Shown here piece by piece: positions 15,298-23,641 of a stretch of 31,458 nt of DNA; within the stretch, counting starts at the first letter, position 1; every line of letters starts with the position of its first letter. Below the pieces are notes generated by a model, which was not told the DNA's origin, ran no database searches, and saw only the letters and a program-made list of their open reading frames with translations. Source of the DNA: CAZVEV01 sp964625865 (lineage in GTDB: Bacteria > Planctomycetota > Phycisphaerae > SM23-33); NCBI GenBank assembly GCA_964625865.1, contig CAZVEV010000038.1, forward strand, positions 1 through 31,458, given 5' to 3'. A program made the position numbers and the translations under genes.

Positions 15298-15776
15298 TGA
15301 GGCAGTCCGGAAGGTCGCTGGTCACCCTCGAACGCGTCTGGCGCCAGCGCGAAGACCGCATGCGTCAGGGCGTGCTGGCCGCGCTGGCCGAGGCCGGCGG
15401 GCTCAAGGGGCGCGTCGCCATGCTTCGGGCCGCCCTGGCCGATCGAAGCGAGGTCATGCGGGCCGCCCTCGATGGCGGCGATGGGCCCGGCGATGCGAGC
15501 GGCTACCGGCGCCAGGTCAGCGAGATACGGTGTGAACTGACGCGTGAGGCCCGTCGCCTGGCCGTCGCCGAGCAGGTGCTCGCCTCCAGGCGTATGGAAC
15601 TGGCGTCGGCGATAAAGCAGCGCCGGTCGCTGCATCGCCTGTCGCGCAAGCGTTCGGCGGCCCGGGCGGCCCGGTGGCAGAGGCGGCAGGAGAAGGAAAT
15701 GGACGACCTGCACGCGGCCAGGGCGACCGGGCAACACGAGGCGACGAGGCAAGGAACGACGAATGCCACACCATGA
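15294..15776 (+). CDS. fliJ: FliJ-like flagellar export chaperone
   Basis: This 160-residue highly charged protein is predicted to be almost entirely coiled coil: LVTLERVWRQREDRMRQGV, a second helix near LTREARRLAVAEQVLASRR, and a basic C-terminus KRSAARAARWQRRQEKEMDD. Sequence alone is weak evidence, but size, coiled-coil character and its place directly after fliI fit FliJ, the stalk protein that activates the ATPase. GGGAGG (15282-15287) precedes two adjacent ATG codons (15294 and 15297); either could start the protein. It overlaps the fliI stop and the next start. Confidence 0.72.
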   Translation: MMRQSGRSLVTLERVWRQREDRMRQGVLAALAEAGGLKGRVAMLRAALADRSEVMRAALDGGDGPGDASGYRRQVSEIRCELTREARRLAVAEQVLASRRMELASAIKQRRSLHRLSRKRSAARAARWQRRQEKEMDDLHAARATGQHEATRQGTTNATP

Positions 15777-16062
15777 CTATCAATCGCACGGACAGCAGCC
15801 CAGGCGTCTCCGCGTCGGGCTCGGACGGCGGATGGTGGGCATGGACGATATGTCGCGGATGGGCCGCGGCAGCGTGGTGACCCTGGACGCCGCATGTGAC
15901 CAGGACGTCGACGTACTGGCCGGTGGGCGGCTGTACGCCCGTGGGCAGGCCGTCGTCGTCGACGGCATGCTGGCAGTGCAGATACGCGAGATCGTGTCGG
16001 AATCGACGTCACCGGATGATGTGCAGGGCGAGCCGGCGCCCGACCGGACGAGAACGGAATGA
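15763..16062 (+). CDS. fliN: FliN-like SpoA-domain C-ring protein
   Basis: This 99-residue protein is essentially one SpoA (surface presentation of antigens) domain: RRLRVGLGRRMVGMDDMSRM, GRGSVVTLDAACDQDVDVLA, then GRLYARGQAVVVDGMLAVQI. The pattern of a helix at MDDMSRMGRGS, then VDVLAGGRLYARG, then VVVDG..AVQI matches FliN. FliN forms the lower C-ring and docks FliH. AAGGAA (15751-15756) supports the ATG at 15763, which overlaps fliJ. It has no N-terminal extension of the usual acidic kind, and no FliM gene is in the window, so this could be the only SpoA protein of a reduced C-ring or one of several encoded elsewhere. Confidence 0.82.
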   Translation: MPHHDYQSHGQQPRRLRVGLGRRMVGMDDMSRMGRGSVVTLDAACDQDVDVLAGGRLYARGQAVVVDGMLAVQIREIVSESTSPDDVQGEPAPDRTRTE

Positions 16063-16613
16063 CCAGATACCGAAGGCAATGGAGTGCTTTCCTGCTTGCC
16101 GCCATGGCGGTCTGTGCGATTGCGCCGATGGCGACGGGGCAAGATGCGCCGACCAGCCAGCCGGCCACGCAGCCTGCGACACAGTCGGCCGACGCGACGG
16201 GCACGCGCCCGGTGGCGCCGCCCAGCGGGGCCGAGGACCGTCCTGTCTCGTCCGGATCGGGGCGTAGAGTGGGCGAGTCCATCATCAGAACGCTGGTGGC
16301 CCTGGCGGTGGTGGTGGCGCTGATCTTCGGCCTGCGGGTGGTGATGAGACGGTTTGGCGCGCGGAGTGTCGCCGTCGGTCGGTCGGCGCCGGTCAACGTG
16401 CTGGCCCGGACGAGCGTCTCGCCGCGCCAGCAGTTGCTGGTCATCCGGTTCGGGCGGCGGATCGTGCTGGTCGGCAGCGGCCCGGAGGGCATGGCCGCCC
16501 TGGCCGAGACCCGCGACGCCGACGAAGTAGCGGAGATTGTCCGTCAGGCGACGGGTCGGGCCGAGACGCCCGAGAGGGCCGAGAGGGCCTCTGCGCGGGA
16601 GGGTGACTCATGA
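16059..16613 (+). CDS. fliO: Flagellar biosynthesis protein FliO
   Basis: FliO helps assemble the FliP ring of the export gate. This 184-residue form has a signal-peptide-like N-terminus (FLLAAMAVCAIAPMATGQ), a low-complexity Thr/Gln/Pro stretch (about 27-65), one membrane helix (ESIIRTLVALAVVVALIFGL, about 72-91) and a cytoplasmic domain with the family pattern APVNVLARTSVSPRQQLLVI followed by GRRIVLVGSGPEGM. The start overlaps the fliN stop (ATGA, 16059-16062) and its stop overlaps the fliP start in the same way. The periplasmic Ala/Thr/Gln spacer is longer than usual. Confidence 0.85.
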   Translation: MTRYRRQWSAFLLAAMAVCAIAPMATGQDAPTSQPATQPATQSADATGTRPVAPPSGAEDRPVSSGSGRRVGESIIRTLVALAVVVALIFGLRVVMRRFGARSVAVGRSAPVNVLARTSVSPRQQLLVIRFGRRIVLVGSGPEGMAALAETRDADEVAEIVRQATGRAETPERAERASAREGDS

Positions 16614-17386
16614 CCACGCGAGGCAGTGTAATTCTGGCGGTCGCTGCGGTGTTGGCCCTGGCGTCGGTGGCCTCGGCGCAGGAGGCCGCGACGACCAGGC
16701 CTGCCGGCGGCATCGACACGGTAATCGAGAACGTTCGCGGCGCCGCGGGGCCGGACGGCACGGTCAAGGCCATCCTGGTCGTCACCGTGCTCGCCGTCGC
16801 GCCGGCCATCGCGGTGATGGTGACGTGCTTTACGCGGATCATCGTCGTGCTGGGCCTGTTGCGGCAGGCGCTGGGGACGCAGCAGTTGCCCCCCAACCAG
16901 ATCCTGTTCGGCCTGGCCCTGTTCATGACGATCGTCGTGATGACGCCCGTGCTGAAGGCCGTCAACACCGATGCGATCGAGCCGTACTCGGCGGGGCAGA
17001 TCGACCAGGCGGCGGCCTGGGATGCCGGCAAGACCCACCTGCGCGGCTTCATGATCACGCAGATCGAGCAGGCGGACAACACCGACGACGTGTACCTGTT
17101 CCTGAGCGACGAACAGGCCGAAGGCGAACTGCTCTGGCGCGACGTGCCGGACGTCGCCCTCGTGCCCGCCTTCGTCGTCAGCGAACTGAAAACCGCATTC
17201 ATGATCGGCTTTCGGATCTTCCTGCCGTTCGTGATCATCGACATGCTCATCGCCTCGGCCCTGCTGTCGATGGGCATGCTCATGCTGCCGCCGGCACTGA
17301 TCTCGCTGCCGTTCAAGCTGCTGCTGTTCGTGCTGGCCGACGGGTGGCACCTGGTGGTGGGCACGCTGATGAACAGCTTTGGATAA
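16610..17386 (+). CDS. fliP: Flagellar export gate protein FliP
   Basis: FliP forms the pentameric core of the membrane export gate. This 258-residue protein has a cleavable signal peptide (VILAVAAVLALASVASAQ), as FliP typically does. The conserved blocks follow: FTRIIVVLGLLRQALGTQQL, PPNQILFGLALFMTIVVMTP, ELKTAFMIGFRIFLPFVIID and SMGMLMLPPALISLPFKLLL. The length is close to the family norm. The start overlaps the fliO stop. No oddities are seen. Confidence 0.95.
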   Translation: MTTRGSVILAVAAVLALASVASAQEAATTRPAGGIDTVIENVRGAAGPDGTVKAILVVTVLAVAPAIAVMVTCFTRIIVVLGLLRQALGTQQLPPNQILFGLALFMTIVVMTPVLKAVNTDAIEPYSAGQIDQAAAWDAGKTHLRGFMITQIEQADNTDDVYLFLSDEQAEGELLWRDVPDVALVPAFVVSELKTAFMIGFRIFLPFVIIDMLIASALLSMGMLMLPPALISLPFKLLLFVLADGWHLVVGTLMNSFG

Positions 17387-17402
17387 CTGACGGACCGCTG
17401 AC

Positions 17403-17660
17403 ATGGATACAGGACAGGCAATCGATCTGGGACGTGAAGCGCTGCTGCTGACGCTGGCGGTTTCCCTGCCGGTGTTGGCTGCGGCGCTGGTGGTGGGTCT
17501 GGTGGTGGCCGTGCTGCAGGCGGCCACGCAGGTCCAGGAACACACGCTGAGTTTCGTGCCCAAGATCGCCGCCGTGCTGCTGACCGCCGTGATCGCCGGG
17601 CCCTGGATGACCGAACGCGTGCTCGAGTTCGCACGCGAGATGTTTGGCACGCTGCCATGA
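17403..17660 (+). CDS. fliQ: Flagellar export gate protein FliQ
   Basis: This 85-residue protein has two membrane helices: AIDLGREALLLTLAVSLPVL to VVGLVVAVLQAATQVQEHTL, and FVPKIAAVLLTAVIAGPWM. The pattern LQAATQVQE.TLSF.PK is the hallmark of FliQ/SctS. It packs around the FliP-FliR core in the export gate. It starts 16 bases after fliP and ends 24 bases before fliR, one of the few non-overlapping junctions in the operon. Confidence 0.95.
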   Translation: MDTGQAIDLGREALLLTLAVSLPVLAAALVVGLVVAVLQAATQVQEHTLSFVPKIAAVLLTAVIAGPWMTERVLEFAREMFGTLP

Positions 17661-17684
17661 GGCCGCGGCAAGAGATGACAACTG

Positions 17685-18455
17685 ATGCCCGATGCACTGT
17701 CGCAGACAACCTGGGCCGCAACGCTCCTGCTGGCTGGCGCCCGCGTAGGCGGACTGTTCCTGGTGGCGCCGGTGTTTTCGACGGCGGTCCTGCCGGCGAG
17801 GCTGCGGGCGATGGTGGCGCTGGTGTTTGCGCTGGCCCTGGCTGGCGGACTGGACGCGGCGCCCGTGGCAGCCAATGCGTGGGCGTTGGCGGGCATGGTG
17901 GCGTGCGAGTTGGCCATCGGTGTAACGATAGGCTATGCGGCACGGGTCGTGCTGGCCGGCGTGCAGTTGGGCGCGGCGCACGTGGGCAGTCAGATGGGCC
18001 TGTCGCTGGCGGAGATGTATCGCGGGGCCGGCGGACAAGGCGCCGCGACGCTCAGGCGATTCATGGGCCTGCTGGCGGTGGTGGTGTTCCTGGCGATTGG
18101 CGGACACCGCGAGGTGATACTGGCCCTGCGGCGCACCTTCCAGGCCGTCCCGCTGGCCGGGTTCCCCGCCGCCGAGGGCATGCTCGCGATGGTGGTGGCC
18201 CTGCTGGCGGCGAGCTTTGCTTTGGCGCTGAAAATCGCGGCCCCCGTGATTGTCACGCTCCTGCTGGTGACGGTGGCTTTGGGCCTTGTCCAGCGCACCG
18301 TGCCGCAACTGAACACCTTCACCGTGGGCGTGCCCCTGCGGCTGATGGTGGGCCTGCTCGTGTTGGCCGTCACGCTGTCGGTCTTCGCGGGTCTGCTGGA
18401 AGAGGCCCTGGCCGCCGCGATGGTGCAGGTGGATGCCTGGCTGGGGAGCGTGTGA
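17685..18455 (+). CDS. fliR: Flagellar export gate protein FliR
   Basis: This 256-residue integral membrane protein has about six hydrophobic segments (for example ATLLLAGARVGGLFLVAPVF at the start and LRLMVGLLVLAVTLSVFAGL near the end). Family blocks LPARLRAMVALVFALAL, GYAARVVLAGVQLGAAHVGS and QLNTFTVGVPLRLMVGL (the equivalent of the conserved P.N.F.VG.PL.. motif) identify FliR. It completes the FliP5-FliQ4-FliR1 gate with its neighbours. A larger open frame overlaps it in another reading frame but has no family features. Confidence 0.92.
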   Translation: MPDALSQTTWAATLLLAGARVGGLFLVAPVFSTAVLPARLRAMVALVFALALAGGLDAAPVAANAWALAGMVACELAIGVTIGYAARVVLAGVQLGAAHVGSQMGLSLAEMYRGAGGQGAATLRRFMGLLAVVVFLAIGGHREVILALRRTFQAVPLAGFPAAEGMLAMVVALLAASFALALKIAAPVIVTLLLVTVALGLVQRTVPQLNTFTVGVPLRLMVGLLVLAVTLSVFAGLLEEALAAAMVQVDAWLGSV

Positions 18456-18499
18456 TGAGAATCTGCCGGCAGGACGACCGGAAAGGCAAGACGTAAACG

Positions 18500-19285
18500 A
18501 TGGCCGAACGAGACCAGACAGGCATGCGGACCGAGCCGCCGACGCGACGGCGCCTGGACGAGGCGCGGCGCGACGGGCGTGTTGCGCGCAGCGGAGACCT
18601 GACGGCAGCGGTCCTGGCGCTCGGTGCGGTGGCTGTCCTTGTCGTCGCGGCGCCGGTCCTGCTGGACGACCTGAAGCAGATGACGGCCGACCTGCTCGGC
18701 TCGGCGGGCCACATGCGGACCGAGGCAGGCGGGGGAGTGTGGCAGGCGGTGGCGCCCGCGGCCGGAACGCTGGGGCTGATGTGTGCGGCCCTGGTGGTGC
18801 TGGCTGTCGCCGCGGGCGTGGTTCAGGTGGGCTTCCTGGCCTCGGCCAAGCCGCTGCGCCCGGACCTCGGACGCCTTTGGCACGCGGAAAGGCTCCTGTC
18901 GAAGCGGTCGGCGGTGCGGCTGGCGATGACGGTGGCGAAGGTTGCCGCGGTTGCCTGCGTGGCGGTCCTGACGATTCGCGCCGAGCTGCCCCGGATCGTC
19001 GCCTCGGCCAAGGGGCCGGCCGGCGAACTGGCCGCCCGGGCCGGCGGGGCGGTGGTGGGCCTGGCCCTGCGCGTGGGGCTGGTGCTGCTGGCCCTGGCGG
19101 GGGTGGACTGGCTGTACCAGCGATGGCAGCACGGCCAGGACCTGATGATGACTCGGCGTGAACTTGAGGACGAATTGAGACAGACCCAGGGCGACGCGGA
19201 CGTGCGGCGGCGCCGACGCGAACTGCAGACTGCCCTCACGGTCGACGGGCAGGCCCATACGGACCGGGGCGACAACGATGAGTGA
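18500..19285 (+). CDS. flhB: FlhB lacking the autocleaving cytoplasmic domain
   Basis: FlhB closes the export gate and, in its usual form of about 350-380 residues, switches substrate class after self-cleavage at NPTH. This one has only 261 residues. The N-terminal signature PPTRRRLDEARRDGRVARS and the membrane part (about four helices between residues 32 and 208) are normal. The linker MMTRRELEDELRQTQGDADV (about 218-237), which in other FlhB proteins leads into the cleavage domain, is followed by only about 24 residues rich in Arg and Asp. There is no NPTH or equivalent, and flhA starts at 19278, overlapping the end, so the domain is not hidden in a shifted frame. This is a real feature or a deletion; the tight overlap argues for an established form. 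Confidence 0.9.
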   Translation: MAERDQTGMRTEPPTRRRLDEARRDGRVARSGDLTAAVLALGAVAVLVVAAPVLLDDLKQMTADLLGSAGHMRTEAGGGVWQAVAPAAGTLGLMCAALVVLAVAAGVVQVGFLASAKPLRPDLGRLWHAERLLSKRSAVRLAMTVAKVAAVACVAVLTIRAELPRIVASAKGPAGELAARAGGAVVGLALRVGLVLLALAGVDWLYQRWQHGQDLMMTRRELEDELRQTQGDADVRRRRRELQTALTVDGQAHTDRGDNDE

Positions 19286-21374
19286 GATGGCAACGACATT
19301 ACGAACGGCGGGGCGGTTCATCGAGCGGCACCGGGGCGTGATCCTTCCCGCGATGGTCGCGGCGCTGATCTTCGTCATTCTCGTGCCCATGCCCGCCGTC
19401 CTGATCGACCTGCTGCTGGCGGCTAACATCGCCTTGGCGGCGATCATCCTGTTGACGGCGATCTACGTTTCGACGCCGCTGGACTTCAGCGTCTTCCCGT
19501 CGCTGCTACTGGTGGCCACGCTGGTCCGCCTCGTGTTGAACGTGGCGACTACGCGGCTGATCCTGACCGCCGGGGCCGGCGGGGCCGCGCCCGAGACGGC
19601 CCAGCAGGCGGCCGGTCGCGTCATCTGGTCGTTCAGCAGCTTCGTTTCGGCCGGCTCGCTGACGGTGGGCGTGATCCTGTTCCTCATGCTCGTGGTCATC
19701 CAGTTCATCGTCGTCACCAAGGGCGCCGCTCGCGTCAGCGAGGTCGCGGCCCGGTTCGTCCTGGACGCGATGCCGGGCAAGCAGATGGCCGTCGACTCGG
19801 ACCTTAACAGCGGGGCGATTAACGAGACCGAGGCCACCGCGCGACGGGGCCGGATCGCCCGGGAGGCCGACTTCTACGGTGCGATGGACGGGGCGTCGAA
19901 GTTCCTCCGCGGCGACGCGGTGGCCGCCATCGTCATCACGCTGGTCAACATCCTCGGCGGGCTGTACATCGGGATGGCCCAGTACGGATGGTCATGGGCC
20001 CAGACGTCCGACCTGTTCACCCGCCTGACCATCGGCGACGGGCTGGTGACGCAGATTCCCGCATTCCTGATCTCCGTCTCGGCCGGCCTCATCGTCACCC
20101 GGAGTACGACGCGGACGAATCTTGGCGAGGAGATGGTCAGCCAGCTCGCCGCCCGCCCGGCTGTGTTGGTGATCACGGGGATCTTCCTTGCCGCCCTCAC
20201 GCTGACGTCCCTGCCGGCGCTGCCGTTGATGACGCTGGGGACCGGATGCATCGGGCTGGCGGTGATCCTGACGCGAAGGCAGGCCGGCGCCGAGCCGGCC
20301 GATGCTTCCCCGGCCGCGCCCGCGGCGCCCAGGCCGGGCCAGAGCGTCGACGACCTGCTGACCGTCGAGCCGATGCGAATCGAACTGGGCTACCGCCTGG
20401 TGGGGCTGGTTGACGAGACCCAGGGCGGGGATCTTCTGGATCGCATCGCCGGGCTCCGCAAGCAGATCGCCGGCGAACTGGGCCTCCTCGTGCCTCCCGT
20501 GCGCATCGTCGACAACATGTCGCTGGACGCACACAGCTACGCCGTGCTGATCCGCGACTCCAAGGTGGCCGGCGCGACGCTGTATCCGCATCGCCTGTTG
20601 GCCATCGGCGAGGGCCAGCAGCGTGAGCGCCCCGACGGCATCGAGACGCGCGAGCCGACGTTCGGCACCGAAGCGGTGTGGATATCCCCCGCCGACCAGG
20701 GACGGGCCGAGGCGATGGGCTACGTCGTGGTCGAGCCCGCGGTGGTTCTGGCCACCCACCTGGGCGAGATCGTCCGCACGCACGCGGCCGAACTGCTCGG
20801 CCGGCAGCAGGTGGTCGAACTCCTGGACGCCCTGCGCCCGCGGGCCGAAGACCTCGTCCGCGAGGTCACCGAACGATTCGGCGTGGCGCGCCTCCAGAAA
20901 GTGCTCCGCCGCCTCCTGGACGAGCGCGTGCCGATTCGCGACCTCGAGACGGTCCTCGACTCGCTGTGCCAAGCCGACGCCGGCACGGCGGATATCGACG
21001 ACCTGATCGAGCAGGCGCGGTCGGGTCTGTGGAGGCCCCTGTCGCAGCAGTACTGCGGCGATGACGGCAAGCTGTGGTGCCTGCACCTTGATTCCGACGT
21101 CGAGGAGCGCCTCGGCACGTACGTCGCCGACGCCGGCCGGGCCGTCACCAGCGCCGTGCCGGCCGAACTCAGCGACGCGCTGTGCCAGGGCGTCACCCAG
21201 GGCGTCGGGCGCTTTGTCGAGCACGGTCGCAAGCCCGTGCTGGTCTGCTCGCCTCAGGTCAGGCCGACCGTTCGACGGATCATTTCAGTCGTGGCCCCCG
21301 AGGCGGCTGTTCTGGGATACAACGAAGTCAACTGTGTGGAAGTCGAGTCCATAGGAAGTGTGGGTGGCGAATGA
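19278..21374 (+). CDS. flhA: Flagellar export gate protein FlhA
   Basis: FlhA is the proton-driven export channel that also docks chaperone-substrate complexes. It has 698 residues, the family norm. The membrane part (about 1-335) has eight helices, and the FHIPEP signature loop is intact: TKGAARVSEVAARFVLDAMP, GKQMAVDSDLNSGAINE, READFYGAMDGASKFLRGDA. The cytoplasmic domain (about 345-698) begins after a linker rich in Ala and Pro and contains the expected SLDAHSYAVLIRD and EPAVVLATHLGEI blocks. The start overlaps the flhB stop and the stop overlaps the flhF start (ATGA). No residue that I recognise as essential is missing. Confidence 0.96.
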   Translation: MSEMATTLRTAGRFIERHRGVILPAMVAALIFVILVPMPAVLIDLLLAANIALAAIILLTAIYVSTPLDFSVFPSLLLVATLVRLVLNVATTRLILTAGAGGAAPETAQQAAGRVIWSFSSFVSAGSLTVGVILFLMLVVIQFIVVTKGAARVSEVAARFVLDAMPGKQMAVDSDLNSGAINETEATARRGRIAREADFYGAMDGASKFLRGDAVAAIVITLVNILGGLYIGMAQYGWSWAQTSDLFTRLTIGDGLVTQIPAFLISVSAGLIVTRSTTRTNLGEEMVSQLAARPAVLVITGIFLAALTLTSLPALPLMTLGTGCIGLAVILTRRQAGAEPADASPAAPAAPRPGQSVDDLLTVEPMRIELGYRLVGLVDETQGGDLLDRIAGLRKQIAGELGLLVPPVRIVDNMSLDAHSYAVLIRDSKVAGATLYPHRLLAIGEGQQRERPDGIETREPTFGTEAVWISPADQGRAEAMGYVVVEPAVVLATHLGEIVRTHAAELLGRQQVVELLDALRPRAEDLVREVTERFGVARLQKVLRRLLDERVPIRDLETVLDSLCQADAGTADIDDLIEQARSGLWRPLSQQYCGDDGKLWCLHLDSDVEERLGTYVADAGRAVTSAVPAELSDALCQGVTQGVGRFVEHGRKPVLVCSPQVRPTVRRIISVVAPEAAVLGYNEVNCVEVESIGSVGGE

Positions 21375-22612
21375 GTCCGAAAACGTACGAAGCAACGACG
21401 ATGTCCGACGCGCTGGCCGACGTGAAGCGCGAACTCGGGCGCGATGCGGTGATCCTGCACACGCGGAGCGTCCGCAAGGGCGGCGTGCTGGGACTGTTCG
21501 GCGGGCGATCCGTCTGGGAAGTGACCGCCGCCCCCAACGTCAACGTCCTGAGCAGGCCCCTGCAGGGCGAGTATGTTCCCGTAGCCGTTGACGACGGCGA
21601 CCGCGACGAGCCGTTCAGCGACGTCGACGCGGACCTCTTCGAGCCGGACTACGCGGGCCAAGACCTCATCGCCGACCACGAGGCCCACTCCGCGGACGAG
21701 CCCGACGGCGAGACCGGCGCCAACGAAGTCATCGTCGAGCAACTGACCGATATCCGCGACATGCTCAATACGCTGATGGCCAGTCGAACCGACCCTGACG
21801 CACCGAAACTGCCCGCCGCCCTGCACGAGATGCACAACAGGCTCTGCGACGAGGAGGTCGCCGAACGGACTGCCACCGACCTGATCACCGAACTGCGGAT
21901 GGCCCTGACCGGTGAGGAACTGGTTGATCGGCCTCTGGTCCGCACGCGGCTGGCCGAGATGATCGCCGAACGCATCCCGCGCGCCCCCGAACCGGTAAGG
22001 GCTCCCGACACCCGCGCCCGCGTGGTCGCCCTGATCGGGCCCACGGGCGTTGGGAAGACCACCACGGTGGCCAAGCTCGCCGCCAACATGAAGCTCAAGA
22101 AGAACCTGCGCGTGGGACTGGTCACCATCGATACGTATCGCATCGCGGCGGTCGACCAACTCAAGACCTACGCCGAGATCATCGAAGTGCCCCTTCGCAC
22201 CGTGCTGACCCCCCAGGAGATGCACCAGGCGATCTACGCGATGCGTAGCATGGACATGATCCTGATCGACACGGTCGGCCGCAGCCAGAATGATCGCCTG
22301 CGACTGAACCAGCTTCGCAGCTTCCTGACCGCCGCCGACGCCGACGAAGTGCACCTGGTGGTAGCCGCTACGGCCAATCGTCGGTGCGTATCGAACGTTC
22401 TGACGCAGTTTTGCCCACTGGGCGCGAACCGGGTTATCGTTACAAAGCTTGATGAAGCTGAAGCTTACGGAATGGTCCTGAACGTCACGGAGTCCTGCAA
22501 GCTCCCGCTGAGCTACATCTCAGCCGGTCAGGAAGTACCTGACGACATCGATCGGGCGAACCCGCACGAACTGGCCAAACTGATCGTCGGAGGCACCGGC
22601 CATGCCGCTTGA
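21371..22612 (+). CDS. flhF: SRP-type GTPase FlhF
   Basis: FlhF sets the place and number of flagella in polarly flagellated bacteria. This 413-residue form has a basic N-terminal region (MSPKTYEATTMSDALADVKR, RELGRDAVILHTRSVRKGG), an acidic spacer (about 75-120), an N-type helical domain (140-210) and the GTPase domain. G1 is GPTGVGKT at 223-230, followed by TIDTYRIAAVDQL; G3 reads DTVGRS where DTAGRS is usual; G4 is TKLDEA. The ATG at 21371 overlaps the flhA stop; a longer frame begins inside flhA and is disregarded. It overlaps flhG by 11 bases. Confidence 0.92.
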   Translation: MSPKTYEATTMSDALADVKRELGRDAVILHTRSVRKGGVLGLFGGRSVWEVTAAPNVNVLSRPLQGEYVPVAVDDGDRDEPFSDVDADLFEPDYAGQDLIADHEAHSADEPDGETGANEVIVEQLTDIRDMLNTLMASRTDPDAPKLPAALHEMHNRLCDEEVAERTATDLITELRMALTGEELVDRPLVRTRLAEMIAERIPRAPEPVRAPDTRARVVALIGPTGVGKTTTVAKLAANMKLKKNLRVGLVTIDTYRIAAVDQLKTYAEIIEVPLRTVLTPQEMHQAIYAMRSMDMILIDTVGRSQNDRLRLNQLRSFLTAADADEVHLVVAATANRRCVSNVLTQFCPLGANRVIVTKLDEAEAYGMVLNVTESCKLPLSYISAGQEVPDDIDRANPHELAKLIVGGTGHAA

Positions 22613-23450
22613 GGACCAGGCAACCCGACTTAGACAGTTGGTTCGCGAGGCGCGACAGACGCTGACAATCGCGGTGGTCTCCGGCAAGGGGGGTGTCGGT
22701 AAGAGTAATGTAGCACTCGGGTTATCAATCATGCTCTCTGCCGCGGGTAACCGTGTGGCGCTGGTGGATGCGGACCTTGCGCTGGCGAATCTGGACGTGC
22801 TGGGCAATGTAACGGTACGGGGCAATCTCTCGCACGTGATCGCGGGCGAGCGAACGCTTGCGGATATCCTGATCGATCTGCCTAGTGGCGTGCAACTTAT
22901 CCCCGGCGCGAGCGGCCTGTCCAAGGTGGCCCAACTGTCCGAGTTCCAGCGGGCTAAGCTGCTGAGTGACCTGACGGCCCTGGAGGCCGACAACGACATC
23001 ATCATCGTCGACTGCGGTGCGGGAATCGGCCCCGACGTGGTCCAGTTTGCCGGGGGGGCGGATAACCTCCTGGTGGTCACCACACCCGAGCCGACGGCGA
23101 TAACTGACAGCTATGCCGTGATTAAGGTGATGTCACAGCGCGCGTATCGCGGGCACGTCAGCCTGCTGGTCAACTTCGTCGCCAGTCGACAGGAAGGGCG
23201 GATGACCCACCAGAGGATCGCGTCAGTGGCCAGGGAATTCCTCGGCATGACGGTTTACGACGCCGGATTTGTGGTGACGGACCCCAAGGTGGGTCAGGCT
23301 GTCTGCCGCCGCGAGCCGTTCGTGCTCGCCTACCCGCGCTGCCCGGCGAGTCGGTGCGTTGCTGCTTTAGCTACAAAGCTTTGCGCTGGCGGATCGCTGG
23401 TCAAGAGGAAGGAAGGCTTCTTCCGACGCGTGGCGAAATGGTTTGCATAG
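22602..23450 (+). CDS. flhG: MinD-like ATPase FlhG (FleN/YlxH)
   Basis: FlhG works with FlhF to limit flagellar number. This 282-residue protein has the deviant Walker A motif KGGVGKS at 29-35 with the signature lysine, then LVDADLALANLDVLG, the IIIVDCGAGIGPDVV Walker B region and the LLVVTTPEPTAITDSYAVIK block typical of the FlhG branch. The C-terminus is basic and amphipathic (VKRKEGFFRRVAKWF), suitable for membrane attachment as in MinD-type proteins. The start overlaps flhF. A 191-base AT-rich gap follows before fliA. Confidence 0.93.
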   Translation: MPLEDQATRLRQLVREARQTLTIAVVSGKGGVGKSNVALGLSIMLSAAGNRVALVDADLALANLDVLGNVTVRGNLSHVIAGERTLADILIDLPSGVQLIPGASGLSKVAQLSEFQRAKLLSDLTALEADNDIIIVDCGAGIGPDVVQFAGGADNLLVVTTPEPTAITDSYAVIKVMSQRAYRGHVSLLVNFVASRQEGRMTHQRIASVAREFLGMTVYDAGFVVTDPKVGQAVCRREPFVLAYPRCPASRCVAALATKLCAGGSLVKRKEGFFRRVAKWFA

Positions 23451-23641
23451 GACGTGAGGGGCAAAAGTTTTTTTGAAATATTTTATGAAAAAGGGTGGTC
23501 TAGGTAAGATAGGTAGTATATAACGGATAGTTAGACTACAGTGAATCGGAAAAGCTACGACAATAGAACGACGAGACGACGGCAGGGGCCCAGAACGGCT
23601 GAGACCTTGGTAAGGACTATGGTGCGAAGGAGTGTCGGGAT
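23451..23641 (+). promoter_or_regulatory. AT-rich region upstream of fliA
   Basis: Bases 23461-23530 are strikingly AT-rich for this DNA, with runs such as GTTTTTTTGAAATATTTTATG, TAAGAT and TATATAA (23517-23523). A promoter for fliA is likely here, but no pair of hexamers with correct spacing stands out, so the exact site and the sigma factor are undecided. AAGGAG (23627-23632) is the fliA ribosome site. Confidence 0.45.

Noticed and set aside
17657..18496. Gly/Arg-rich open frame overlapping fliR
   Set aside because: The frame at 17685-18455 encodes the hydrophobic FliR sequence with family blocks; the overlapping frame is low complexity.
19230..19400. Possibility that the FlhB NPTH domain continues in a shifted frame after 19285
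   Set aside because: The DNA from 19278 encodes the normal FlhA N-terminus and its first membrane helix, so no space is left.
11161..23450. Reading the operon as a virulence-type (injectisome) type III secretion system
   Set aside because: FlhF, FlhG, FliO, FliA and FliG-type sequence are flagellar; no secretin, needle or tip genes are seen.
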